This document shows positions 1 to 8,126 of a stretch of 18,807 bases of DNA, in pieces (the first letter of the stretch is position 1; every line of letters begins with the position of its first letter). Source of the DNA: Christensenella sp964494645. GTDB taxonomy: Bacteria; Bacillota; Clostridia; Christensenellales; Christensenellaceae. The notes under the pieces are model-generated. The model saw nothing but the letters and a program-made list of their open reading frames with translations. It made no database searches and was not told the DNA's origin. Location: contig CAZBSH010000043.1 in assembly GCA_964494645.1 (NCBI GenBank), positions 1-18,807 of the forward strand, in the 5' to 3' direction. The translations under genes and the position numbers were made by a program.

Positions 1-1342
1 CCTGCGCATACATATCCGTATGGTCACCGATGATTTTGATGGAGTTCTTGTTAGCACCTACCGTACCGTCAGAGCCAAGCCCGTAGAACTTCGCTGAGAA
101 CATGCCGTGCGGCGAAGAATCGATCTCATCTTTGATTTCCAAAGATGTGTTGGTCACATCATCAACGATACCCACCGTGAAGTGGTTTTTGGGTGCGCCT
201 GCCTTCATGTTGTCAAAAATCGCTTTGACCATAGAAGGCGTATATTCTTTGGAACCAAGACCATAACGTCCCGCGAGAACCTTTACATTTCTGCCTGCTT
301 CAAACAGTGCCGTCACAACGTCTTCGTAAAGCGGTTCGCCAAGACTGCCCGGTTCTTTCGTTCTGTCAAGTACTGTGATCGTCTTAGCAGAAGCCGGTAT
401 CGCGCCCACAAAAGCGCTTGCGTCGAACGGACGATACAAGCGAACCTTGATCAGACCATATTTTTCGCCCTGCGCGTTCAAATAGTTAACCGCTTCTTCC
501 GTTACATCACAACCGCTGCCCATCGCAACGATCACATGCTCTGCGTCCGCAGCGCCGACATAATCAAACAGATGGTACTGTCTTCCGAACATCTTAGCAA
601 ACGCGTTCATCGTTTCCTGCACGATCGCCGGGGTTGCCATGTAATACTTGTTCGCAGCTTCCCTGTTCTGGAAATAGATATCCGGATTCTGCGCCGTACC
701 TTGCTGATGCGGATGATCAGGATTCATGCCCCTTGCGCGGAAATCTTCAATCGCTTTTTTATCCACCATTTCCGCGAGCTTTTCATATTCGAGCAACTCG
801 ATCTTGGAAACCTCATGAGAAGTTCTGAAACCGTCAAAGAAGTGCACAAACGGAACTTTCGCCTGCAGTGTGGAAAGGTGCGCAACCGCAGCCATGTCCA
901 TCGTTTCCTGTACGGAAGCGGCGGCAAGCATCGCAAAACCTGTCTGGCGCGCAGCCATTACATCGGCGTGGTCACCAAAGATAGACAGCGCGTGTGCCGC
1001 CAGCGCTCTTGCCGATACGTGGAATACCGCAGGAAGAAGCTCGCCGGAGATTTTATACATATTCGGGATCATCAGCAAAAGACCCTGAGACGCCGTAAAG
1101 GTAGACGTCAAAGCCCCTGCCGATAACGAACCGTGAACCGCGCCTGCCGCACCTGCTTCAGACTGCAGTTCAGAGATTTTCATTGTCTGTCCAAAGATGT
1201 TTTTTCTTCCCATAGCCGCCCATTCATCACAGGACTCTGCCATTGGCGAAGAAGGAGTGATCGGGTAAATCGCGCCGACATCTGAAAACGCATATGCAAC
1301 ATGCGCGGCAGCGGTATTACCGTCAATTGTTTGTTTTGCCAT
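1..1342 (-). CDS. nifJ: Pyruvate:ferredoxin (flavodoxin) oxidoreductase, N-terminal part, truncated by window edge
   Basis: Reading the minus strand from ATG at 1340-1342 gives 447 codons that stay open to the left edge, so the C-terminal more than half is missing. The enzyme converts pyruvate and CoA to acetyl-CoA and CO2 and reduces ferredoxin in the cytoplasm. The start reads MAKQTIDGNTAAAHVAYAFS and is followed by the pyruvate-binding YPITPSSPMAE motif. The N-terminal POR domain fills roughly residues 15-230, domain II roughly 255-380, and the gamma domain begins near residue 420 (GLGSDGTVGANK). GGAGGT lies 9 bases before the start. A -10/-35 promoter sits in the 111-base gap to the phospholipase-like gene, so it is probably transcribed on its own. 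The family call is firm. The symbol could equally be por. Confidence 0.95.
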   Translation of the reverse strand, partial: MAKQTIDGNTAAAHVAYAFSDVGAIYPITPSSPMAESCDEWAAMGRKNIFGQTMKISELQSEAGAAGAVHGSLSAGALTSTFTASQGLLLMIPNMYKISGELLPAVFHVSARALAAHALSIFGDHADVMAARQTGFAMLAAASVQETMDMAAVAHLSTLQAKVPFVHFFDGFRTSHEVSKIELLEYEKLAEMVDKKAIEDFRARGMNPDHPHQQGTAQNPDIYFQNREAANKYYMATPAIVQETMNAFAKMFGRQYHLFDYVGAADAEHVIVAMGSGCDVTEEAVNYLNAQGEKYGLIKVRLYRPFDASAFVGAIPASAKTITVLDRTKEPGSLGEPLYEDVVTALFEAGRNVKVLAGRYGLGSKEYTPSMVKAIFDNMKAGAPKNHFTVGIVDDVTNTSLEIKDEIDSSPHGMFSAKFYGLGSDGTVGANKNSIKIIGDHTDMYAQ

Positions 1343-1397
1343 TGAATCGTGACCTCCTAATTTTATATATATTATTCAAATTGTCCACAACATTATA

Positions 1398-1427
1398 ATT
1401 ATAGTATTTTTCGCAGGTAAAAGTCAA
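1398..1427 (-). promoter_or_regulatory. Sigma-A type promoter for PFOR
   Basis: On the minus strand TTGACT (1422-1427) and a perfect TATAAT (1398-1403) are separated by 18 bases. The -10 lies about 55 bases before the PFOR ATG. It is one of the two best promoter matches in the window. Confidence 0.7.
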
Positions 1428-1453
1428 GGAACAAAGGGTGTTCGTACCGCTTT

Positions 1454-2359
1454 TCAGCCCCATTTCAACGGCGCTTTCTTATATAGCCGCTTAAACGGCT
1501 TGCGCTCCTCCTGCGGGATGATCGCTTTCCCGTGGAACGAGACATTATAAAATTCGCTTTTAAGCCGTGTATCGTCTACCGTGCCTTCAAAATATTCCTG
1601 CACAAGCCTGATCCGCCGCACGCTCCATTCGACCGCTTTGTTAAGAAGCTCAAAATAAAAGTCATAATCATAGAGTCCATCATATTCTTCGATCGGCTGA
1701 TAAAGCATGGTCTTTAATTTAAGCTGCGATATAACATTCAGCAGCTTTAGCTTAAACAAATCTTTTTTTGTAGGTTGCGAAACAAGCCCGTTATAATATT
1801 CATAATATTTGCTTGCCTTGGTATAAGGCGCTTCGTCCACCTTAAGCCCGGGAAACAAATAAGAAATCTGCTTATAAAATTCATCGATCTCGCCCGTGTC
1901 CACAAAAATATCATGCGCAAATTTTTGCTTGTCGAATGTATAAGCGTCTATCCCGTTTTTACGCGCATATAAAATATCCAACGCGCATTCCAGGGTATTG
2001 TGCGTAGACATCGGTTTTGTTTCCTTATTGATCCACGGATGCAACAGCATATCAAGGCAATAATGTGTGATATAACCGTAAAAATAACTCTTGAGCGTAT
2101 CACTGCCGTGCTCCTTTAGGTATTTCGCGCTTTCGCAAAAAAAACGCTGCGGTCTCGTATAGTGAAGCGCCCATCCGAGCATTTTCTGTTTTGCTCCGCA
2201 AAGGAAAAAATAAAATTTATATAACAAAAAGATATCCCCACCCTGTGAGCCGGAATAATAAGCGGGCATTTCCCGCCCGATCAGTTCGCCTGCCGAAGTG
2301 TGTTCCAGTTGCTTTAAAATATTATCCGCCGCGATCTTATGCGTCAGCGTTGTAGGCAT
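1454..2359 (-). CDS. Zinc-dependent phospholipase C family protein, no signal peptide
   Basis: This 301-residue protein resembles the zinc-dependent phospholipase C/S1-P1-like family (Pfam Zn_dep_PLPC). It has a spaced set of possible metal ligands: His7, Asp42 in SQGGDIF, His66 in ALHYT, His99, Asp103 and His107 in ITHYCLDMLLHPW, and His120/Glu124 in THNTLE. Known members such as clostridial alpha-toxin are secreted. This one starts directly with MPTTLTHKIA and has no signal peptide and no C-terminal lipid-binding domain, so it is probably cytoplasmic. Its substrate cannot be told from sequence. A modest ribosome site (AGGTGA) precedes the ATG. It lies 26 bases after tag on the same strand, so the two probably share a transcript. 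Confidence 0.8.
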   Translation of the reverse strand: MPTTLTHKIAADNILKQLEHTSAGELIGREMPAYYSGSQGGDIFLLYKFYFFLCGAKQKMLGWALHYTRPQRFFCESAKYLKEHGSDTLKSYFYGYITHYCLDMLLHPWINKETKPMSTHNTLECALDILYARKNGIDAYTFDKQKFAHDIFVDTGEIDEFYKQISYLFPGLKVDEAPYTKASKYYEYYNGLVSQPTKKDLFKLKLLNVISQLKLKTMLYQPIEEYDGLYDYDFYFELLNKAVEWSVRRIRLVQEYFEGTVDDTRLKSEFYNVSFHGKAIIPQEERKPFKRLYKKAPLKWG

Positions 2360-2385
2360 ATACTATTTCACCTGCTGTATTTATT

Positions 2386-2934
2386 TCAGATCATCTGTCC
2401 GGACGGTGTATAAAGATAGCAATCCGCTTCATGTGCTTCGATAATACCGATACTCTGCATAAAGGATTCACAAATCGTATATCCAACGAACACAAAACCA
2501 CTTTGTTTGAGTATCCGCAAAAGCTGCTCCGGCTTTTTGAACCGATACACAAAACGGAAGAAGTTCCCATACTCGCCATTAAGACGCAAAACAGCCCGCG
2601 CATTTTCGCGCACCGCAAAAATCTTCCGGCGGTTGCGAATGATTTCTTTGTTCTGCATCAATGATTCCAGATATTCGTCCGTTAATTCTGCACATTTCCC
2701 GATATCAAAATCCAAAAACGCCCTCCGGAACGCGTCCCGTTTCACAAGTACCGTCCGCCATGAAAGCCCTGCCTGAAAACTTTCCAGACACAGCTTTTCA
2801 AAAAGAGCATTGCTGTCTGATTTGATTTTGCCGTATTCGTTGTCATGATAGTCGATCAATATATCGTCTGTCGCCCAACTGCAGCGTTTCTTGTTTGTTT
2901 TCATTTCCATAAAGTTTATCTTAACACATTTCAC
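2386..2934 (-). CDS. tag: DNA-3-methyladenine glycosylase I
   Basis: This protein (182 residues from the longest start) is a Tag-family base-excision repair glycosylase that removes 3-methyladenine from alkylated DNA. The zinc snap of the family is complete: Cys18 in RCSWA, His30 in YHDNEYG, and His168/Cys172 in the C-terminal HEADC. The catalytic glutamate of the LCLE-x-x-QAGLSW motif is Glu51. The start is uncertain. ATGs at 2934, 2910 and 2904 are all in frame and none has a good ribosome site. Homologues usually begin a few residues before RCxW, which favours 2910 or 2904. It is divergent from hisC across 76 bases and leads a likely two-gene unit with the phospholipase-like gene. Confidence 0.93.
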   Translation of the reverse strand: MKCVKINFMEMKTNKKRCSWATDDILIDYHDNEYGKIKSDSNALFEKLCLESFQAGLSWRTVLVKRDAFRRAFLDFDIGKCAELTDEYLESLMQNKEIIRNRRKIFAVRENARAVLRLNGEYGNFFRFVYRFKKPEQLLRILKQSGFVFVGYTICESFMQSIGIIEAHEADCYLYTPSGQMI

Positions 2935-2950
2935 ACAATTTATCTTGTTT

Positions 2951-2980
2951 TTGTGATAGAATTTATACAGATTTCATAAT
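2951..2980 (+). promoter_or_regulatory. Possible promoter for hisC-tyrA-hydrolase operon
   Basis: In the 76-base divergent gap to tag, TTGTGA (2951-2956) and CATAAT (2975-2980) are 18 bases apart. The matches are partial and the stretch is AT-rich, so the exact boxes are uncertain. A clear AAGGAG ribosome site follows at 2998-3003, 7 bases before the hisC ATG. Confidence 0.35.
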
Positions 2981-3010
2981 TTAATCTGCCTGTTAAGAAG
3001 GAGTATCGAC

Positions 3011-4105
3011 ATGAAAACGCTGTGGAGTGATAAAGCCAGAAGTTTAAAACCCTATACAGCGGGCGAGCAGCCCAAGGAAAAATTGATCAAACTCAATACC
3101 AATGAAAATGCTTATCCGCCAAGTCCCAAAGTGGCGCAAGCTGTCGCGCAAGCTGTTGCCGACCTGCGGTTATACCCATCGCCCGATTCTGATGCCCTGC
3201 GCGAAGCGATCGCCGCACATCATGGCGTACACCCTGATCAGGTGTTTTGTTCCAACGGCTCAGACGAAGCGCTTGCGTTCTGTTTTGCAGCTTTTTTTCA
3301 AAACATCCCTACCGCGGACAAGAAAAGTTCCGGCTGGTTTCCGAGTGCAACGAAACCTTTTGCGCTGCGTACGGTAGACGTGACCTACAGCTTTTATCCC
3401 GTATGGGCGGAGCTCTTCGATATTCCGCTTGAAACCATCCCCCTTCTTGACGACTTTACGGTAGATGTCGCCAAAATGTGCGGCGCACGCGGCGTAGTGC
3501 TCGCCAACCCCAATGCGCCAACAGGCATTGCGCTTCCCGCAAGCGATATAGAGCGCATCGCGCAAAAAACAGAGGGCGTACTCGTAGTAGACGAGGCATA
3601 CGCGGCATTTGGCGCGCAAAGCGCGATCCCGCTCGTTTCACGCTACCGGAACGTAGCTGTTGTACGTACTCTTTCCAAATCTCACGCTCTGGCAGGTCTG
3701 CGCGTTGGCTATGTCATTGCAAACGAAGACCTGATCGCCGCTTTATATACGATCAAAGACAGCTTCAACTCCTATCCCCTAGACCGGCTCGCGCAGGCAG
3801 GCGCAACTGCCGCGATACAGGACGTCGAATATTACGCAAAGACGATCAAAGAAATCATGGATACGCGTACCGATACCATCGGCGCACTGTATGCAATGGG
3901 GGTCAAATGCCTGCCGTCACATGCTAACTTCCTATTTGTCAAATGCGATACGCCTCCGGCGAAAGAGGTGTTTCAAGCGCTGCGCGAAAAAGGAGTGCTC
4001 GTCCGCTGGTTCGACAACAGGCGTACGAAAGATTATTTGCGCGTCACCATTGGCACGCGGGACGAAATGCAAACCTTTCTCGCCGCGTTAAAGGAGATTA
4101 TATGA
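3011..4105 (+). CDS. hisC: HisC-type histidinol-phosphate/aromatic aminotransferase
   Basis: This 364-residue, PLP-dependent, fold-type I aminotransferase has the HisC signatures: NTNENAYPPSP near residues 29-39, YPSPDSDALR, the NPNAPTG motif, VVDEAYAAFG, and the PLP lysine Lys223 in LSKSHALAGLRVGY. A C-terminal LRVTIGT holds the carboxylate-binding arginine. HisC makes histidinol phosphate from imidazole acetol phosphate, but many relatives also transaminate aromatic keto acids. Here the next gene is tyrA and no other his gene is visible, so a role in tyrosine/phenylalanine synthesis is at least as likely. About 17 residues appear to be inserted between FF (95-96) and TYSFYP (125-130) compared with remembered clostridial HisC. 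The stop overlaps the tyrA ATG. Confidence 0.9.
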   Translation: MKTLWSDKARSLKPYTAGEQPKEKLIKLNTNENAYPPSPKVAQAVAQAVADLRLYPSPDSDALREAIAAHHGVHPDQVFCSNGSDEALAFCFAAFFQNIPTADKKSSGWFPSATKPFALRTVDVTYSFYPVWAELFDIPLETIPLLDDFTVDVAKMCGARGVVLANPNAPTGIALPASDIERIAQKTEGVLVVDEAYAAFGAQSAIPLVSRYRNVAVVRTLSKSHALAGLRVGYVIANEDLIAALYTIKDSFNSYPLDRLAQAGATAAIQDVEYYAKTIKEIMDTRTDTIGALYAMGVKCLPSHANFLFVKCDTPPAKEVFQALREKGVLVRWFDNRRTKDYLRVTIGTRDEMQTFLAALKEII

Positions 4106-4929
4106 AGATAGGTGTAGTCGGGCTTGGACTCATGGGCGGCTCTTTTGCCCGTGCCCTCAAAAAATATACCCCTCATACCGTCTGCGGTGTGGATACAAAC
4201 CCTCAAGTCCTGCGTGACGCATATGAGGAAGGCGCGATCGATTGCGATAGCGACACGTCCGATTGTGACATCGTCTTCGTATGCCTTTTTCCGCAGACCG
4301 GCATAGAATATATGCTGCAAACAGAGTTCAAAAAAGGGGCGATCGTCGCGGATATCTGCGGTGTCAAACGTTTTGTGGAAAATCATGTCGCTTTGCCGTT
4401 ACGCGAGCGCGGTATTCATTACATAGGCACACATCCCATGGCGGGAAAAGAAACCGGTGGTTTTGCAAACAGCGACGCGGATCTATTTTCCGGAGCAAGC
4501 TTCATCATCACACTAACAAAATATACGGACGATCATGCAAAAGCAGAGTTGGCGCTTCTTGTGCGCGCGATCGGTTTTGCGCGTATCACAGAGTGTTCCG
4601 CGCGCAAGCACGACGAGGTGATCGGTTACACCTCCCAACTTGCGCATGTCGTCTCTAACGCTTATGTAAAAAGCAAAGCGGCTCAGGATTTCCAAGGATT
4701 TTCCGCAGGTAGTTTCATGGATCTCACACGCGTTGCCAAGCTCAACCCACAAATGTGGACGGAGCTCTTTTTGATGAATGGCGATATCCTTACCGCAGAG
4801 ATCGACGAACTCATTGATCATATTATCGCGCTGCGCGATACGATCCACGCGCGCGACACAAACAAGCTGCGCGCACTTTTAAAGGACGGCAGCGACCGAA
4901 AAGAACGTTTGAATGAGGATACAAAATGA
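4102..4929 (+). CDS. tyrA: Prephenate dehydrogenase
   Basis: This 275-residue protein oxidatively decarboxylates prephenate to 4-hydroxyphenylpyruvate with NAD(P). It opens with a Rossmann nucleotide-binding loop, MKIGVVGLGLMGGSFARAL. The family motif THPMAGKETGGF is at about residue 110 (His111), and TSQLAHVVSNAY of the helical dimer domain comes later. There is no ACT or chorismate mutase domain, so it is the short monofunctional form. The ATG at 4102 overlaps the hisC stop as ATGA and is preceded by AAGGAG. A longer in-frame extension upstream lies inside hisC and is not used. Overlap with hisC suggests translational coupling. The aminotransferase could act on the product to give tyrosine. 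Its own stop overlaps the next gene in the same ATGA way. Confidence 0.93.
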   Translation: MKIGVVGLGLMGGSFARALKKYTPHTVCGVDTNPQVLRDAYEEGAIDCDSDTSDCDIVFVCLFPQTGIEYMLQTEFKKGAIVADICGVKRFVENHVALPLRERGIHYIGTHPMAGKETGGFANSDADLFSGASFIITLTKYTDDHAKAELALLVRAIGFARITECSARKHDEVIGYTSQLAHVVSNAYVKSKAAQDFQGFSAGSFMDLTRVAKLNPQMWTELFLMNGDILTAEIDELIDHIIALRDTIHARDTNKLRALLKDGSDRKERLNEDTK

Positions 4930-6251
4930 AAAAAGGAATATTGGCGCTGGTTTTAACCGCTGCTCTGCTTTTTGCGGCGTGCGCGCCTATACAAAAAACA
5001 GATTTCAACGGCACAGCCCTGCAAGCTGCAAGCGAAAAATATACGCAAAACCTGATCGACGGCGACTTTGAAGCTGTTGCAAAAAATGTCGCGCCGTCCG
5101 CAGCACCACAGCTCACCGCCGACGTTTTAAAGCAGGCATGGGAGGACACGACCGCCCCCGCCGGCACATTTGAACGCATTGCAAAAACAGATGTAAAAAC
5201 GGATTTTTCGACGAATGGCAACACCGCCGTCGTGACCGTGACCTGCGACTTCACAGCGAAATCCATATTGATACAGTATACATACAACGCCAACAGCGAG
5301 ATCGGCGGTCTTTGGCTCAACTATGCGCCAAAGGTAATCGTTGCGGAAAGTACGGACACATACACGGAAACGGACGTGAGCACCAAGACGGACCGGCCTC
5401 TCCCCGGTATTCTCACGCTGCCCCGCAATGTGGAACAGCCGCCTGTAGTGCTGATGATACAAGGCTCGGGCGCTCACGATATGAACGAGACTGTAGGCAC
5501 AGCAGGAAACCATCCATTTGCGGATATCGCGCACGGGCTTGCGGAGCACGGGATCGCCTCTTTGCGCTATAACAAGCGTACCGCGCAATACCCGCAAACA
5601 TCCGCAGATCCTCAAACATTGACCATTGAATACGAGGTTCTTGACGATGCTGCCGCCGCCGTAGAGCTGCTGCGGGATATGCCCGAAGTCAACACACAGC
5701 GTATCTATGTCCTCGGTCATAGTCTTGGTGGTATGCTTGCCCCCAAAATTGCGCAGGACAATGACCTTAACGGTCTCGTTTCGCTGGCGGGTTCGCCGCG
5801 CAGTCTTCTTGCGATCATGCTTGATCAAAGCGAAGCTGCCGCTGCTGCGGAGCAAATCACGCCGCAAGAACTCGCGCAGACCAAAGCTGTGATCGAAATC
5901 GCCAAAAACGCAAAGCAAGGGGACCTTACCCCCATGCTTGGTGTTACAGGAAATTATTGGTATAGCTTAAACCGGATCAATACCCCTGAAATCGCGCAAT
6001 CACTTGATATTCCCATGCTTTTTTTACAGGGCGAGGCAGACTTTCAGGTATCCCCCGCAAAAGATTTCGAGGCATGGAAAACGCTGCTTGCGGAAAAACC
6101 ATCGGCAGAATTTCTGTCCTATCCGGCGTTGACACATCTTTTTACGCCTGCGCCCGAAAGTCCTACGGATACCGTAGCAGATTACAACGCTCCGCAAACA
6201 GTGGATCCGCAGGTGATCACAGATATCGCCGCATGGATCTCAAAAAACTAG
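4926..6251 (+). CDS. Lipoprotein with DUF3887 domain and alpha/beta hydrolase domain
   Basis: This 441-residue protein begins with a lysine-containing signal peptide and a lipobox ending at Cys19 (LLFAAC), so it is probably anchored outside the membrane as a lipoprotein. Residues about 30-130 resemble DUF3887. Residues about 165-441 form a serine alpha/beta hydrolase with QGSGAHD as oxyanion region, nucleophile Ser266 in GHSLGG, Asp372 in GEADF and His404 in LTHLF as the likely triad. Such proteins are esterase- or peptidase-like, and the substrate is unknown. The start overlaps the tyrA stop (ATGA) and has GAGG at 4915-4918, so it is co-transcribed and probably coupled with tyrosine synthesis genes. 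That is an unexpected partner for an exported enzyme. No terminator is visible after it. Confidence 0.85.
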   Translation: MKKGILALVLTAALLFAACAPIQKTDFNGTALQAASEKYTQNLIDGDFEAVAKNVAPSAAPQLTADVLKQAWEDTTAPAGTFERIAKTDVKTDFSTNGNTAVVTVTCDFTAKSILIQYTYNANSEIGGLWLNYAPKVIVAESTDTYTETDVSTKTDRPLPGILTLPRNVEQPPVVLMIQGSGAHDMNETVGTAGNHPFADIAHGLAEHGIASLRYNKRTAQYPQTSADPQTLTIEYEVLDDAAAAVELLRDMPEVNTQRIYVLGHSLGGMLAPKIAQDNDLNGLVSLAGSPRSLLAIMLDQSEAAAAAEQITPQELAQTKAVIEIAKNAKQGDLTPMLGVTGNYWYSLNRINTPEIAQSLDIPMLFLQGEADFQVSPAKDFEAWKTLLAEKPSAEFLSYPALTHLFTPAPESPTDTVADYNAPQTVDPQVITDIAAWISKN

Positions 6252-6323
6252 GGGGATCAGCTGTATTATTTGGCTTTTCTCCAATGATTTCTTCTATCTA
6301 TGAGGTTCTTTAAGGTTTATTGT

Positions 6324-6352
6324 TTGCATTGCCGCGTTTTTTTACATATAAT
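6324..6352 (+). promoter_or_regulatory. Sigma-A type promoter for the diguanylate cyclase gene
   Basis: TTGCAT (6324-6329) and a perfect TATAAT (6347-6352) are separated by 17 bases, 40 bases before the TTG start. This indicates that the cyclase is transcribed separately from the tyrA operon. The rest of the 141-base gap shows no hairpin terminator. Confidence 0.65.
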
Positions 6353-6379
6353 ATGGATATCATTAAACTAATTTGTAAC

Positions 6380-6385
6380 AGGAGG
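6380..6385 (+). promoter_or_regulatory. Ribosome binding site deciding a TTG start
   Basis: A perfect AGGAGG stands 7 bases before TTG at 6393. No ATG or GTG in this frame fits this site, so TTG is taken as the start of the membrane diguanylate cyclase. Confidence 0.75.
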
Positions 6386-6392
6386 CACGCTT

Positions 6393-8054
6393 TTGTTTTC
6401 AAAACAGCTTTCCAAAAAAACAGGCGTCATCCTATCCATTATTGTTATAGTATGTATTGCTGCCACGATCATTTACAACGGCGCTGCTCCCGCACCTTTG
6501 CGTCCCTCTGATTCTGTCTATCCCCTCTTTGGCGGGTGGAACATGACCGTCGGCGGTCGAACGCAGACCGACCAAACCCTCACGCTAAACTATGTAGGCT
6601 CGCCCGGTGAAGAAATTGTGTTTTCCAACACCATTCCTGATCATGGCAACGCAAATGGCGACTCCTTGTGTATTCAGATTTACACCTCGCCCTTTTCCGT
6701 TTATTTCAATGACGAAAAAATATATGAATATGGCTTTGCCGCGGAAGCAGCCGGCTACTTAAGCGTAGGCAGTGGCTATCATATCATTGACCTGCCAAAT
6801 GGCGCGGGAGATATTCGCATCGTGGTACAGCTTGCAAAGGGAAGCCCTGCCGTAATTTTATCCGACGCTTCCCTCATGCCCGGTTCTGTTTTCTTTCAGC
6901 AATTTTTACAAAATCGGATTTTCACATTGATCGCTTTAATGATTTTGTTCGCTGTATTTGTACATGTGCTGATCACCGGAAATATGCGCACATCTCAGCA
7001 TACCCAAAGTGCCCCCTCCCTTGCCGCGCTTTCTCTGCTGGCCGGCACATGGATCCTCGCGCGTTCCGGTATGCTGCAACTGTTTACCAACGACCTTCTC
7101 CTTATCAATGGAATCGATTTTGTTTCGTTTTTTCTGCTGCCGCTTGCGGTCATCCGATTTGTACAAACGCGTCTGCGCGTCACCGATGATCGTTGGCTCA
7201 ATTTTTGCCTGCGAGCGGGCTATCTTTTCTTTATCATCGTATGCATCCTGCATTTTACGCGGCTTGTGGATTTCACACAAACGCTCATCGTCTTCCACGC
7301 ACTCCTTGTCATTGACCTTGTGTGTGTTATAACGAGTATCTTCAAAAGTCGGGAGGCAGGCTCTTCCAGTATAAAGGTACTGCGTATCGGTGTAATCATT
7401 CTCGCTTTGAGCGCAGCTGTTGAGATTATACTGTATTATCTGCTTTCCTTTGGTTTCCTAAAGTTTTCCGCGCTGGAGATCGGTCTTTTCTGCTTCACGC
7501 TGTGTATGCTTTACGTATGGACGGCAGAAACGCGCGATACGCGAAAACAGCTTGAACGCCAATCGGTGTTTCGCAAGATGGCATATACCGATTCCCTTAC
7601 AAATCTTGAAAACCGCACGGCTTTCGAAGGCATGATGCGTCGACTGAACCAGGAGAAAAATCCGTCGATGCATATTTTTATGATCGACCTTAACCATTTG
7701 AAGATAGTAAACGACAGCGTCGGGCACAGCGAAGGCGACCGTTACCTGTGCGCAAGCGCTGACGTCCTCAAAAAAGAATTTGCAAAGAACGGCGAAGTGT
7801 TCCGCATTGGCGGTGACGAGTTTGTAGCAGTGCTCGAATCTACTCACGAGGACGCGGCACGTATTCTAAAGCGTCTGCGCGCTTACTGCGCCCACATGCA
7901 AAACGTCGCCTATCATACCTTTGCAGCCGGTTGCGCCGCATTTGATCCGCAGAAAGACAAACGCCTGCAAGATACCTTGCGCCGCGCAGACAAGCTGATG
8001 TACGCTTACAAAAAGAAACTGCGCCACACTGAAGGTCATTTATTCAAACGCTAA
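6393..8054 (+). CDS. Membrane-bound diguanylate cyclase: extracytoplasmic domain, 7 TM helices, GGDEF
   Basis: The 553-residue protein has an N-terminal membrane segment (about 12-28) and an extracytoplasmic beta-rich region (about 30-170). Seven hydrophobic helices follow (about 177-195, 209-230, 238-256, 272-292, 297-317, 328-350, 360-378), then a GGDEF domain (about 392-548). This is the layout of 7TMR-type sensor cyclases. The catalytic site is intact: DSLTNLENR at 400-408, DLNHLKIVND from 432, GH..GD, and GGDEF at 473-477, so synthesis of cyclic di-GMP from two GTP is likely. The inhibitory RxxD site five residues before GGDEF is replaced by AKNG, so feedback inhibition by product at that site is unlikely. 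The signal sensed is unknown. The gene has its own promoter and terminator. Confidence 0.9.
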   Translation: MFSKQLSKKTGVILSIIVIVCIAATIIYNGAAPAPLRPSDSVYPLFGGWNMTVGGRTQTDQTLTLNYVGSPGEEIVFSNTIPDHGNANGDSLCIQIYTSPFSVYFNDEKIYEYGFAAEAAGYLSVGSGYHIIDLPNGAGDIRIVVQLAKGSPAVILSDASLMPGSVFFQQFLQNRIFTLIALMILFAVFVHVLITGNMRTSQHTQSAPSLAALSLLAGTWILARSGMLQLFTNDLLLINGIDFVSFFLLPLAVIRFVQTRLRVTDDRWLNFCLRAGYLFFIIVCILHFTRLVDFTQTLIVFHALLVIDLVCVITSIFKSREAGSSSIKVLRIGVIILALSAAVEIILYYLLSFGFLKFSALEIGLFCFTLCMLYVWTAETRDTRKQLERQSVFRKMAYTDSLTNLENRTAFEGMMRRLNQEKNPSMHIFMIDLNHLKIVNDSVGHSEGDRYLCASADVLKKEFAKNGEVFRIGGDEFVAVLESTHEDAARILKRLRAYCAHMQNVAYHTFAAGCAAFDPQKDKRLQDTLRRADKLMYAYKKKLRHTEGHLFKR

Positions 8055-8058
8055 AAGC

Positions 8059-8091
8059 AAAAAGCCGCAAGAAAATTTCTTCCGGCTTTTT
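8059..8091. terminator. Bidirectional intrinsic terminator
   Basis: AAAAAGCCG (8059-8067) pairs with CGGCTTTTT (8083-8091). Inside it AAGAAA pairs with TTTCTT after one C/C mismatch, giving a long hairpin with a T-run on both strands. It lies between the convergent diguanylate cyclase (stop at 8054) and the VOC gene (stop at 8127) and can end both transcripts, including the long branched-chain operon. Confidence 0.85.
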
Positions 8092-8126
8092 CGTACCAAA
8101 TCACTTACACATAATGATGATCTTAT

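Noticed and set aside
107..1126. Open frame of 339 codons on the plus strand
   Set aside because: It lies antisense to PFOR. Its Arg/His/Cys-rich product looks like a reverse-frame shadow and has no ribosome site.
3102..3432. Compensated frameshift as the cause of the odd HisC segment
   Set aside because: The alternative frames over this region do not give the usual HisC residues, so an in-frame insertion is the simpler reading.
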